Below, piece after piece: positions 53,596 to 63,821 of a DNA stretch of 64,000 bases. Both the position numbers and the translations under genes were made by a program. Under the pieces are notes generated by a model. The model ran no database searches and was not told where the DNA came from. It worked only from the letters and a program-made list of their open reading frames with translations. Position 1 is the stretch's first letter. Every line of letters begins with the position of its first letter. The DNA lies in NCBI GenBank assembly GCA_036365455.1, contig JAWQUS010000007.1, forward strand, positions 19,236,001-19,300,000. The letters run 5' to 3'. Origin of the DNA: Macrosoma leucophasiata. Taxonomy: Eukaryota; Arthropoda; Insecta; Lepidoptera; Hedylidae.

Positions 53596-53985
53596 TTACC
53601 TGTCCGCTTCGGACTCGATATTCTGACGGATCTGTGTAACACTGTCCAATTCTGTTTTACGCGTGAGAGTCATCGCGGGCGTTCGGATTAGAACTTCAAT
53701 GGAATGGTTAGGGGTGTAAATTTTCGTCGACGCGTGTTTTGTAGTGCAGTATAAACTGTGGAGCGGCAGAGTGCTAATCTGCGTAGAGTGTCGCGTGTGA
53801 TTGGGTAGCCGACGATGTCCAATTTTCCGGTGGCGGCGAGCTGCATTAGTTGGCCAGACAACGCTGCTAACTGACGGACACATTTGAACACCTGTCTGTG
53901 TTGCTTTTAGAAGATATGTCTGATGAATCGTCGCGTCGATAGTGCATACAGCCTCATTTTTAAGATTTATGTTTAACTCTGCCAT
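53596..53985 (-). CDS. Unknown coding-like block (two overlapping frames)
   Basis: I do not recognise a family. The minus strand has an ATG frame of 129 codons (MAELNINLKNEAVCTIDATI, then HQTYLLKATQTG). From the middle a second frame (53688-53891) reads VFKCVRQLAALSGQLMQLAA, TGKLDIVGYPITRDTLRRLA and LCRSTVYTALQNTRRRKF, which has the helical, leucine-rich look of real protein. Just before it, acacagacag|gtgttc could be a splice acceptor, with an in-frame stop upstream of that point. One reading is a short exon or a frameshifted retrocopy. Base composition is more balanced than in neighbouring DNA, and no repeat family overlaps. A chance frame is still possible. Confidence 0.3.
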   Translation of the reverse strand: MAELNINLKNEAVCTIDATIHQTYLLKATQTGVQMCPSVSSVVWPTNAARRHRKIGHRRLPNHTRHSTQISTLPLHSLYCTTKHASTKIYTPNHSIEVLIRTPAMTLTRKTELDSVTQIRQNIESEADR

Positions 53986-54051
53986 TTACAAATAAGTACG
54001 TAGCTAAGCAATAACCGTAATAACTGTCAAAGAAACATAACAAATTATATC

Positions 54052-54312
54052 TCAGAGCTCGCTGGCGTAGGAACCACCGCTTTAATTAACTAATATACTT
54101 GCCGCTAAATGGTAGTGTTCAGCACTATCATGTTCCGGTCAGGTGGTAATGTACGGCCCTGTTATTTCCGACATAGAGGCATAACACCTTAGACCTCAGG
54201 AGTGGTAACGCGTCTACATTTTGACCTCTGCTTTTGTGTAAATGTCTATAGGCTGCATTCATCACTTAATATCCATGTGAACTGCATGTTAGTTTGTTTA
54301 GCAACTTAAAAA
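54052..54312 (+). repeat. Family S copy, head-truncated
   Basis: Begins cagagctcgctggcgtagga, continues through ggtcaggtggtaatgtacgg and ggctgcattcatcacttaat, and ends near a short A run. Confidence 0.85.
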
Positions 54313-54777
54313 AACATCGAACTTGGTGTATATGCAAGTTATTTATTTAATTCTGTGAAAAATACGGTCGACATTCCAAAATGTACGAAAAGAAAACATC
54401 TTAATGTCAATTTGTATTCGCAAACAAATCTCGTACAGCAAACAGGGGGCGCGGGATTCCTCTAATGATTGTTTACAGTGGAGGGCTAGTTACTCCGTAA
54501 TGCAATATTAATGCAATTCATTAAACCTGCAATTCGAGTGCAACGCCCCTCGCCTGTCCGTGTCGAAAATCGTTCAACACTTAAATAAGGTCTTATTTCT
54601 GTAACGCATTTTATGCCTGTCATCAGAACTTGATTTCGTATTCTGCAGATTTTCTGGAAGACTGTGTTAATTCAAGGCTCAATACGCTAATGTCCTCATC
54701 AACCTCGTATTTCGTGGATAATTTTGTTCACTTGCTTCATTATCGTGCTACCACCAAAATGCATGACTTGGAAAATT
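54313..54777. other. Non-coding, no recognisable feature
   Basis: AT-rich unique sequence between the S copy and the T3 SINE. No motif, hairpin or plausible frame is apparent. Confidence 0.4.
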
Positions 54778-55125
54778 TAACTGCCTCAGTTATCTAATAG
54801 TAGCAGGCCATCACTACAATGGTGAGGGATTAGTATGTATTGTATGTATCGTTGCGCGTCTCTTACGGGGTAGGTAGAGAGTTAGAGAGTGTGGAGCGCC
54901 GGATATCAGTGATGGATTGGACCCCAATACCACTTATTAGGATTTTCGATTTTTGTATTGTTTTCCCGTGTCACCCTCACAGTTTAGTAGTGTACCCGGC
55001 GCTACCAATAGATTTGCCATCAATTTATTACATAGGACATAATATAACTGGCGATTAGTGGGTTTGCAAGTAAGATTTAAATGCATATATTTACGTGTAC
55101 CTTCCCCTTTGGGAATACATTCGTA
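54778..55125 (+). mobile_element. T3 SINE with foreign insert
   Basis: The head taactgcctcagttatctaa and tagcaggccatcactac is T3. From about 54835 the sequence contains a LINE-tail-like piece (tgtatgtatcgttgcgcgtc, ggggtaggtagagagttaga) before returning to T3-like text (aggattttcgatttttgtat...gtgtacccggcgctacc). Confidence 0.6.
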
Positions 55126-55455
55126 GAGTTACATACCCAAAACCAAAATATGTTCTCATAGTAAACGATTTTCGACTTTTCGATTTTTTAAATAACGATT
55201 CAAGTAAAATCTATTTGCCAAACATAAACATTATTTTTATTAAACCACGCAAGGAAAAAGAAATCAAGCGAAATGAATCTCGACAAAATAGCAAATTACG
55301 CCTCCAGCAAAAATATATGAGGCGGAGAAAAGAAACCAAACATATGCCGGGGTAAACATTTGGACGCGACGGCCCGGCGCGCCCCGCCGTTACGTCATTG
55401 TTCCACCTATCGATTAGCCACTGACGTCGCCGTTTCATAACCTCCCCTATTAGTT
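55126..55455. other. Non-coding, GC-rich at the right edge
   Basis: The frame at 55095-55355 (+) is lysine-rich and unrecognised. 55.35-55.40 kb is GC-rich (gacggcccggcgcgccccgc). Confidence 0.35.
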
Positions 55456-55457
55456 TA

Positions 55458-55996
55458 GGATCCTACAGCTGAATCATTTCGTTCATCCAGCTATGCTGCA
55501 AACCTTATTTTTACGCATATATATAATCTTGAGAATAGATATCCACAAGGTTGCCTAACAAAAAATGGCCGCATGTTTTTTTAATTAAATTATTTTAGCT
55601 TTAAGAGCCAGCAACTCTTATTTGCGGCCGATTTAATTTGGCTATACCATGATAATGAGAAAAAAATAGCTTTAATTTGATATATAAATAATACATGTAC
55701 GTCATGGGCGAAAAAAGTAATCGGGGCGGAACGAAAATACGTAGGGGCGGCCAAGTGCGCAACGGCGGACGTGATTTTTCAGTCTTCATACATATTGCCG
55801 TGAGGTGAACAAAATTTATCAAAATAAAAAAAACAGCGAAAAGAAAAATCTTTCCCAAATAAAATATTTTAAAATACTTGCGGCCATTTTTTGATAGAGG
55901 CAACCCAGTGAATATATATTCTCTAGATTATAAATATGCGTAAATATTAGGTTTGCAGCATATCTGGATGAACGAAATGATTCTGCAGTGGGATCC
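55458..55996. mobile_element. 539-bp foldback DNA transposon, TA duplication
   Basis: Terminal inverted repeats of about 120 bp: ggatcctacagctgaatcat...aaaatggccgcatg on the left, cttgcggccatttt...atgattctgcagtgggatcc on the right. They are flanked by TA (55456-55457; 55997-55998). The interior (about 55570-55880) is AT-rich except for a GC patch (acgtaggggcggccaagtgc). The minus frame at 55601-55903 has no transposase motif. Probably a non-autonomous Tc1/mariner-superfamily element. Confidence 0.85.
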
Positions 55997-55999
55997 TAA

Positions 56000-56724
56000 C
56001 CTACGAGTATATTGTCAATGTTTCCACAACATTCGTAATACTTCGTAACAATTACATTACTTACTAAATACTTTATTTTCGACTTTCTCAACTTATTCTC
56101 GTCGGTGACGTCGAGCCTATCGAGTTATAGCGAACGTTTCGCAATGCCAACATCGTTATAACCGTGAGAACTCGATAGACTCCATGATTCAAACTTATTT
56201 CAACAAAAAATAACTCCAATTGCTGCTTGGGGGTGTATAATAGTGATTGAACTAACCTGTCAGCCCCATGTTAAGTGGTTTTGAAGGAAGCTCGCAGCTA
56301 TTGTCCGGGTAACCGCCGGTAGCGTGTTTTCTCGGTAAATGTTTGAACTGCTGTTGGTATTTATTAATCTATGATTTTTATTACTTGTGTGCTTTCGTTG
56401 GAATTTTTGCAGCTTTGTACCATATTTTCGTAGGACAGTAAATTTGATGCGCGTCAAAACTAATCCTTTAATATAAATAAACATTTCGCTGTGTATAAAT
56501 GCCCAAGAGTATTATTCGGTTCAATATGCAGTTACATTGAACTAAAGATTCACATTTAATTATGCAGTGAACTACTGGCCAACATATTGGTATCCGATGA
56601 CAGTAAAATATGCAAATATAAATATTGCCTGGGACCCAGACGTATTCTGCACAAAGTAACAAATGTATAATTTTACTGTAACTAATATTTTAATCTTTCT
56701 TCTTTTTAATTGGAAATTTAAAAA
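56000..56724. other. Unique non-coding stretch
   Basis: A 10-bp inverted repeat (ctatcgagtt/aactcgatag) near 56115-56180 is the only structure noted. Confidence 0.4.
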
Positions 56725-56800
56725 AACGTACTTCGGTCATGGATTGAACCTGCGACCATAGGATAACCAGTTCAGCCGCTTCACCACCTCATAAGCTACA
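56725..56800 (-). mobile_element. T1 remnant, GGT type
   Basis: acttcggtcatggattgaac, ctgcgaccataggataacca and gttcagccgcttcaccac is a mutated T1 core in reverse. The flanks are not recognisable. Confidence 0.6.
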
Positions 56801-56874
56801 AAAACTTTGTTTTCCATTTGTCCTCAAATTTCTTAATGTATAACTGTCACAGGGATAAAACATAGGGAAACAGG

Positions 56875-57000
56875 GATATTCCTCAAGTGTGGCAACCTGG
56901 CAAAGCATCTATATAAAGACCTCTGGTTTTTTGTGCAGATGTCTATAGGCTAGAGTCATCACTTACCATCAATGTGAACTGCAGGCTTGCTTAACAAGTA
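56875..57000 (+). repeat. Family S, 3' part
   Basis: gtggcaacctggcaaagcat, agatgtctataggctagagt and atcaatgtgaactgcaggct. The head is missing. Confidence 0.75.
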
Positions 57001-57779
57001 TGCAGTTCATAAGAATATTGACAAGTAATTAAAACATGAAGTTACTTATACCTACTTAGTTATCAGTGATATTCAACAGTATAGCACCTACATATCTAAG
57101 TATTTTGGAATATTGTAACTGCACATAGAAAAGTAAATTCATGTTTTTCACTTAAAAAAAAAATTCTACGCGTAATAATTACAAGTGTTGTGTTTCATTT
57201 ATCCTTTAAACTTTAATTTGAACATGGCGATGTTCAAAGACCTGATTTTCATATTGATATATGTATATATAAGTTAAATTTTAACAGCGATAAATAAGTT
57301 AAATTTTACTCGCATTAGATACGTAAGTATACAATAAACATACTTTGTAAAAGGTACTAAGGTTACTTACATATAATAATATTTATACTAAATTTTGTTT
57401 GTTGTTTTTTGTTAAAAAGTTTTATAAATTTACAAAATAGTAACAATTAATATCGTGTACACTTTTTAACTATAACAAATTTCTAAGCGTAAACCTTTGA
57501 TTCCCATTAGATTTATTTAGTTTCTAAAATAAATTTCGAAAATCGTTTTGTGTTTCTTCAAAAATCAAAGTATCAAACGTGGCAAACAATGCCTACTTAA
57601 AGACAGTTCAGGGAATGTGGCACGACTGAAGTTCCATCGATAAACTCATCAATGACTTCCTTTAACCACTCTAACCGTATAAAAATCGTACAAACGCAAC
57701 AAAAAGCAATACGATTAGCATAACACTCGTGTTTAGGACGCAAAGGGCGTTAATTCAGCCAAAAGAGACACCCAAACAA
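57001..57779. other. AT-rich non-coding stretch
   Basis: No gene, repeat family or hairpin that I can support. Confidence 0.45.
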
Positions 57780-59165
57780 ACGCTTTGAGATTCACCTGTT
57801 GGCTCAATAGGTCAATGTTACAAGGAGTTTAGCGAAACAGACTTTTGTGTACGCAGACGGGTGCGCCATTGTGGTAGCGGACAAAGGGACATATGCGCGA
57901 TTGATTCGCTTCAATACTACTTGCAGCTCAATGAAATTGAGAGTCTGAGTCTTTCTAGCCTGATACATGTTTTGGAATATATTCAGGAATGGATTTAACA
58001 GTTAAATGAAATTCAGTGGAGTAAGTTGCACTAGATAAAAATACGTCATTCTTTATGTGTTTAGAGAATCCAACATGAATGACATGAAGATGATTGCGCT
58101 CTGGGAAATAAAGGAGTACCTATAATTGCGATTCAAATTCAGAATTGAGGTTCAAATTACAGCGTTCAAACTTCAGCTTTATACATATCTTAAAAAATGT
58201 ATTGGGTAGCTTTCATTGGCTACAAATAAAGTAGTGGGTAGTCAAATGCTATGAAGTTTAGGACTACTATTGTAGCAAATGGGTATTGTGGTAGCGGACA
58301 AAGGGACATATGCACGATTGATTCACTTCAATCCTACTTATAGCTCAATGAAATTGAGAGTGCGCTTTAGTTTCTAAACTGATACATATTTTGGGGATAA
58401 TTTAGGTAGCTACGATGGCTACCATATTGAGATACATTATTTAGGTTAGTTTGGTTGGAAACAGAATGAATTATGCGAAATAGATTCGCTCAAATATTAC
58501 TTGCAGCTTAATAAAGTGTGACTGCTTTCTAGCTTAGTATATTTCGCGAATGGGTTTTTCGTTAGAGTTATCATTTACGTGAAACTTATGTGATAAAAAT
58601 AGTAGCGTGCAAGGAGTTATAAAAGGATAATAAGTCCCATTGAATACTATGCTACTGTTATTTCTTAAATGAGATTCAGAGTTGTTGAATCACTTTCCTT
58701 TCCAGGCTCATTCGTGTCTTACATTATGCATTCATGCAAACATGCAAACACCCACGTCTCGTCTCTTAGATTTTGTGAGTCTAGCGAAGTGCCTAATAAT
58801 CGGGCACATTACCAAACTCCAAGAAGGCCTAATCAAGGTGGAAAAAATCTCAATCACTTAAACCCCGAACCGGAATAAAAACCTGAGCGCTAAGGCAAAG
58901 TAGGACTTGCCTGCATCCATTACGTCACCGAAGCTGTACAAATTCAGATGGCTAAAAGACGATCAAGGTGGGGTTGACTTCACGGTTAAGAAAAATAGGT
59001 CAATGTTAAAAAAAGTTGAACTAAGCCGACTTTTGTGGCAACAGTAGGTTGTGCCATTGTGTGAGCGGACAAAAGAGAATATTCGTGATTGAATTGTTTG
59101 AGCCAGTTGCGACTTCAATTAAATTGAATGTTTAGGGAACACTTTTCAGCTTCATCCACATCTAA
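57780..59165 (+). repeat. Array E: four degenerate units
   Basis: cattgtggtagcggacaaag followed by 'gacatatgcgcgattgattcgcttcaat' occurs near 57870 and again near 58288. A weaker copy is at 58470-58565 (gatcgctcaaatattac-like; ttgcagctta) and another at 58990-59165 (aggtcaatgttaaaaaaagt; gtgccattgtgtgagcggac). 'aggtcaatgtta' also marks the start of the first. No conserved protein frame. Confidence 0.7.
58718..58895 (-). mobile_element. T3 SINE, diverged, inside array E
   Basis: gcattcatgcaaacatgcaa, acacccacgtctcgtctctt and gggcacattaccaaactcca follow T3 in reverse. The tRNA head is lost. Confidence 0.6.
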
Positions 59166-59189
59166 GGTTATGAAAAGGTAAAATTATTG

Positions 59190-59278
59190 TTTATGTAAAA
59201 TTTTACATACTTCTCTAACTTTACCTAAATTTGTTAAAGTCAGAGAAGGACGTACAATTTTACAATAACTTGCGGGTT
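59190..59278. mobile_element. MITE remnant, same family as 52146 and 63541
   Basis: acttctctaactttacctaa and ttgttaaagtcagagaagga form the inner hairpin of the family. The outer gcctgggttgcacc ends are missing. Confidence 0.6.
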
Positions 59279-59395
59279 GGCCACTAACCCGTATCTCCAC
59301 AAACCCGCATTGGAGAAGCGTGGTGGAGTAAGCTCCAGGCCTCCCTCCAATTAGGGGAGAGACTCGTGCCCAGCAGTAAGATGTGTCAAGGGTTG
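59279..59395 (+). mobile_element. LINE 3' untranslated fragment
   Basis: gcgggttggccactaacccg, tatctccacaaacccgcatt, ggtggagtaagctccaggcc, then gtgcccagcagtaagatgt. The same fragment is at 45095-45215 in the opposite orientation. Confidence 0.72.
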
Positions 59396-59499
59396 CCATT
59401 ATTATTATTATAACGGAACCTTAGAATGTGTTATTGCATTTATACATGAAGTCATAACGAATGCGCTCAGTTGTATGTATTACGGAAATAACAATTAAA

Positions 59500-59655
59500 C
59501 TTAAGGACTTCGGTAGCTCAGTTGGAAGAGCGGCTGGACTAGATTCCCAGTGGCCGCAAGTTCGAGTCTCGCCTGAAGTCAAATTTTTCTTTTCATTTTT
59601 TCTTTAAGAAATATATTTCACAAGCATTGTTTAATGCGGAATAATATAAAAAAAC
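59500..59655 (+). mobile_element. T1 element, AGA type, good cloverleaf
   Basis: The core at 59507-59579 has acceptor acttcgg/cctgaagt (diverged by one pair), D-arm tagctcagttggaagagc, loop ctagatt, and T-arm gcaag-ttcgagt-ctcgc. The 3' flank is aaatttttcttttcattttt, and the outer end cacaagcattgtttaatgcg. The 5' inverted flank is absent. Confidence 0.75.
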
Positions 59656-59749
59656 AATTAAACTTAAAATAAAAAATATTATTGTTTTCATAAAAGTATA
59701 GAAATATTAATCAACTTAATGTTTATTATTATTTGTACGGTAACGGTAT

Positions 59750-59955
59750 GATTAAATGTACGGCTGTAATTTCCGGCACAGAGGCATAACACCTTAGGCC
59801 TCAGGAGTGGTAACGCATCTGCATTTTGATGGTAACGCATATGCATCTTGACCTTGGTCTTTATGTGGGTGTCTAAAGGCGGCAGTCATCACTTAATATC
59901 AATGTGAACTGCATGCTTGTTTGCCACTTTAATTACATTAAAAAAAAATAAAAAT
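59750..59955 (+). repeat. Family S, head-truncated, with internal duplication
   Basis: Begins near aatgtacggctgtaatttcc. The segment ggtaacgcatctgcattttga is followed at once by a second ggtaacgcatatgcatcttga, a local duplication of about 30 bp. The tail is an A run near 59945. Confidence 0.82.
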
Positions 59956-60140
59956 GAAACTTGTTAGTGGCCCTTTTAAATATCCACGTTCAGCAGCAAC
60001 TACTAAGGTTTGACTACAAACCTTCGTGAAACACCACCATATTATTTTATGCCAATACTGATATATACACGAGCGCATAACATGCTACCAGTAGGTACTC
60101 GTATTACACAGTTAACAAATTTCTATCCAGCTACTGCCAC

Positions 60141-60182
60141 GTCATTGAAATAAATCCGTAAAAATAGTTTTATTTCAATGAC
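60141..60182. repeat. 14-bp perfect hairpin
   Basis: gtcattgaaataaa (60141-60154) and tttatttcaatgac (60169-60182) with a 14-base loop. Confidence 0.75.
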
Positions 60183-60351
60183 TGTAGTTCGCGAAAACCT
60201 AAGAACATATCATACTTCCACGTCGGTACAGAAAACGGGGCAACATTTTTTCCAACCCTTATTTAATGTCATTGTCATACGCCTAATTAATTGGAAAGTG
60301 ATTGGAATCCAGGCATCAAGAACTTGACAACGCAACCATACAATCAACAAT

Positions 60352-60660
60352 TACTGGTGGTAGAGCTCCAGTGACGGAACTCGCGGGCGTAGGCACCACC
60401 GCGTTACCTAATATACTTACCGCTAAATGGTCACTACCATTCAGCACTATCGTCACAGTACTGTGCTATCGTGTTCCGGTCAGGTGGTAATGTACGGCCC
60501 TGTAATTTCCGGCACAGAGGCATAATACCTTAGGCATCAGGAGTGGTAACGCATCTGCATTTTGACCTTGGTCTTTGTGTGGGTGTCTATAGGCTGCAGT
60601 CATTACTCAACATCAATGTGAACTGCATGCTTGTTTGCCACTACCATTACATAAAAAAAA
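60352..60660 (+). repeat. Family S copy, full length
   Basis: ttactggtggtagagctcca head through cattacataaaaaaaa. A local insertion (cactaccattcagcactatc then a second gtgctatcgtgttccgg) is present near 60430-60475. Confidence 0.88.
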
Positions 60661-60682
60661 CAACAGAACAAATATTAATCAT

Positions 60683-60882
60683 ACTGGTGGTAGAGCTGTA
60701 GTGACAGAGCTCGCGGGCATAGGCGCCACCGTATTACCTCTATCTGCCGCCAAATGGTAGTGTTCAGCACTATCGTGTTCCGATTAGATGGTAATGTATG
60801 GCCCCGTAATAACTATCACAGATACAACAACTTAGATCTCAGGTAGTGGCAACGCATCTGCATTTTGTCCTCTGGTTTTTAT
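60683..60882 (+). repeat. Family S copy, 5' part, interrupted
   Basis: ctggtggtagagctgtagtg through ctctggtttttat. It is split at gtttttat by the reverse LINE fragment and resumes at 61073. Confidence 0.85.
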
Positions 60883-61072
60883 GTATGTATGTATGTATGT
60901 ATCTTCACGCCAGGTCCCTAACGGGGTAGGCAGAGAGTGTAGAGCGCCAGATATCCCGGTTCAGACAAACCTCTCGTGCCTCGTCTACCTTCATCATTCT
61001 ATTCATACTCGACCTATTTGGTCATGGTAGGTCAGCCTTGGTCTTCCTGGGCCTCTGCAACCATCCACATTC
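60883..61072 (-). mobile_element. LINE 3' fragment inside family S
   Basis: Flanked by the 8-bp duplication gtttttat (60875-60882; 61073-61080). The minus strand reads ...ggcccaggaagaccaaggct, a 'GRPRLTYHDQIGRV'-type ORF end, then cgccaggg-like 3' text and a (TACA)n tail. It gives the exact border of the repeat seen at 3827-3894 and 22000-22080. Confidence 0.85.
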
Positions 61073-61162
61073 GTTTTTATATAATTGTCTATAAGCCGCA
61101 GTCATCACTTAACATCAATGTGAGCTGCATGCTTGCTTGCCACCTTCCTTACATAAAAAAAC
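61073..61162 (+). repeat. Family S copy, 3' part
   Basis: attgtctataagccgcagtc, tgagctgcatgcttgcttgc and a final A run continue the copy that starts at 60683. Confidence 0.85.
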
Positions 61163-62303
61163 AAACCCGTAAACATCAATTGTAACTGACAAATTCCTAA
61201 TCAGATAAAATTTGCAAACACATAACCACGTAACTACAGCACATAAATTCGCCACAGACGTGCATTACCTATTAATTAATCGTTCCACGCTAATTATACA
61301 ACACAAGTGCCCACACGGTCAGTCAATAACACAATGGGTTATATACTGCTGTACTAGAACGTCCAAAATACTATTTGCTGTAACATTGACGTTTATGAGT
61401 GAACATAGTGGTATATCACACGTACATGAGTGGTGTTGAACGCGCACGTATTCAAGACATTGATCTTGGACACAAAGCTTTGTCCTGGTCACTGACTGGC
61501 GAATGGCCGGTCTCAAAGGAGTCTTGTATATACTACAAACTGTATTTCTGTGACAAAATTATCGACACGACACTTGCGAAGTTTCAGAGATACTGCATGT
61601 TTATCGATACAAATTGGCTAGTGTCGATACCTGATACCTTTGACCTGCGATCGCCCATAATTTATTGTTTCTTTAAATGTTAAGTATATTTTTTCCTACT
61701 TCTGAATGGGGTTCATCCTGTTCAATTTCTTTGTAATCTAAAAAAATTACGACTCTGAACTATAAGGCTTTTTAAAAAACAAAAGAATGTGAACCTACTT
61801 GGAATTTAAGTTTTATTGGCAAGTCCTAAACATTAGATTTTAACAATATAATTAAATCTAATTATAGACAGAATCAGAGGCAGGGAAAGAATATAACAAA
61901 CTGATAAAATATTAAGAACGTTACCTAATGCTGAATTTAATTACTATGAAGTTTTAGAAGGATTTTCAGTGTAGGTACTAAACTGAACAGCATTTCTTTC
62001 GGTCAACATTTTTGCATTTGAGATGTACACAAAACTTTTCATACGAGAGGCATTTCATAATCAAGAATCGAACGACACTTGCATGGAAGGCCGCGAGTCG
62101 ACAGCTAGTCATTTTAATTTATATCCAGTGGCCGGGCTATATTCATATTCGTCGGTTTTTCTGGAGTCGAGATTCTGCAGATCCTCACTGTTTCGACGTT
62201 TGAACCCGCCTATTGTGCGAGCTGTACACTGATTCGTTCGTTTTGATACTTGTAACTTGATAATCATTCCAGGGAAGCAATAATTTAATTTAAGGCATAA
62301 TAA
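61163..62303. other. Unique non-coding stretch
   Basis: Overlapping frames at 61212-61439, 61399-61683 and 62012-62232 have no recognised content. No repeat family is evident. Confidence 0.4.
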
Positions 62304-62404
62304 GTGTTCGGAGATCTGCGCTTTATATATGTCTGCCGCTCTATTTGTAGGGATTACAGACAAATAGAGCGGTATACATACATAAAGCGCAGATCGCCGA
62401 ACAC
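62304..62404. repeat. ~44-bp-arm hairpin
   Basis: 62304-62347 (gtgttcggagatctgcgctt...ccgctctatttgt) pairs with 62360-62404 (acaaatagagcgg...aagcgcagatcgccgaacac) with only a few mismatches and a 12-base loop. Probably a foldback MITE. The size would also fit a miRNA-like hairpin. Confidence 0.85.
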
Positions 62405-63540
62405 CTATCACCGTTTTATGTCTAGATAATATGAAGTCAGAATTCTATCCAACATCAGGTAAATAATTATACTGAATTAACTCTACATCTAAAATTTTCC
62501 CAGGTCGCAACCACGTAGCGGTAGATAGATTAAGCAGTAGCGTGATGCCTTCGCCCTCAAGCCACAGCCTATGTAGCTTTCCAGAAATAACAGGACCTTT
62601 ATTTTCATCTAACCGTAGATAATGCGCTGAGGTTTTCAGATATCTGCCGCTAGAGCTCTTACTCATTTCTTTAAAAAACATTCGTAATGCACTATTTTAA
62701 TAATCAAATATCAAAATGGTTAAATCCCAGTATTTGCCCTCAACTCGCCTACAGTTCGGTTACGAGGGAAATAAACGCATTCGTGGCAGGCTAAACGGGT
62801 AATGTCCCCAGTTATTATCATAATAATATGCGCCAGATAGACATACTTGCAAAAAAAATTCACGGAACTTGCAATTTCACGCATAAGTACTCCATCTTTT
62901 ATTCCTATTCTCATTGTCGTGGGTGCATTGTTTTCGTAATAACAATAAAGTCAACGTTAACCTGTGGAATACCAATTTTGAATCGATTTGTTTTTTAAAA
63001 AAGATTATGATTATTATCGTCTTATTCCTAACGTGTTTCACATAAAGAAACCTCAGATATGGCAATGAACTTACAAAGTAGGTATAACATTAAGTGCGAA
63101 TAAAAAGGGCGATGAGTCTTCACACAGTACGATCAAAGCATTCAGCCGGATTAAGAATAATTAGCTAATTTGTCATTTTAATGTCACATGCCATCACGTA
63201 GCCCGACTGGGTACGACAAAAAAGGAATAAAAATGCATAAATATTTAATCCAACCTAAGTGTATCGTAAAAACTACGTCGGTATAACTCATGCGCCTTTG
63301 CCTTTTGTGAGCTTTATGAAAATAAAAAAGGAGGGTTTTGAAAAAAGAACATTAGTTTGCGCCGCGGATCCGTCATCCGCGTGTCTCGACGGTCAACACG
63401 TCTCAACTCCACTCGGTACCGTCAGCAATACAAGCTCATTAATATCTTTCATCATGCAATCACACAATGCCTTTGATATACTTATCGTTATGTAGGTAAC
63501 GTGAATTCGGCAACATAATTAGTGCGTAATTAATATCTTA
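62405..63540. other. Unique non-coding stretch
   Basis: Minus frames at 62445-62681, 62720-62914 and 62877-63065 are unrecognised. A GC-richer patch is at 63360-63420. Confidence 0.4.
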
Positions 63541-63643
63541 GCCTGGGTTGCACCAAGATATTTGTTAAAATTATTGTAATATTTCACATCCTTCTCTCAC
63601 TTAAAGAAATCTGTTAAAGTTAGATCGTGGGTGCAGCCCAGGC
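63541..63643. mobile_element. 103-bp MITE, intact form
   Basis: Terminal repeats gcctgggttgcacc / ggtgcagcccaggc (13 of 14 paired) and the inner hairpin acatccttctctcactt / aagttagat. It is the uninterrupted relative of the split MITE at 52146-52574. Confidence 0.8.
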
Positions 63644-63821
63644 GATATTCTTTTGTTATTATTAATTAAGAGATCGCGATTAATTATTGTTTTGCTAATG
63701 TACCACCATATCTTTATCATAAATGGTTAAATTAATTACCTAAACTTTTATTTTTAAAACAATTTTTTTTTTTAAATTTCAGGTCACGTCCCTAACGGGG
63801 TAATGAAAAATATTAATAATA
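63644..63821. other. AT-rich, with a LINE-tail scrap
   Basis: caggtcacgtccctaacggg near 63780 matches the LINE 3' terminus at 60883-61072. Nothing else. Confidence 0.45.

Noticed and set aside
55601..55903. 100-codon frame inside the foldback transposon
   Set aside because: It has no transposase motif, and its composition follows the AT-rich interior.
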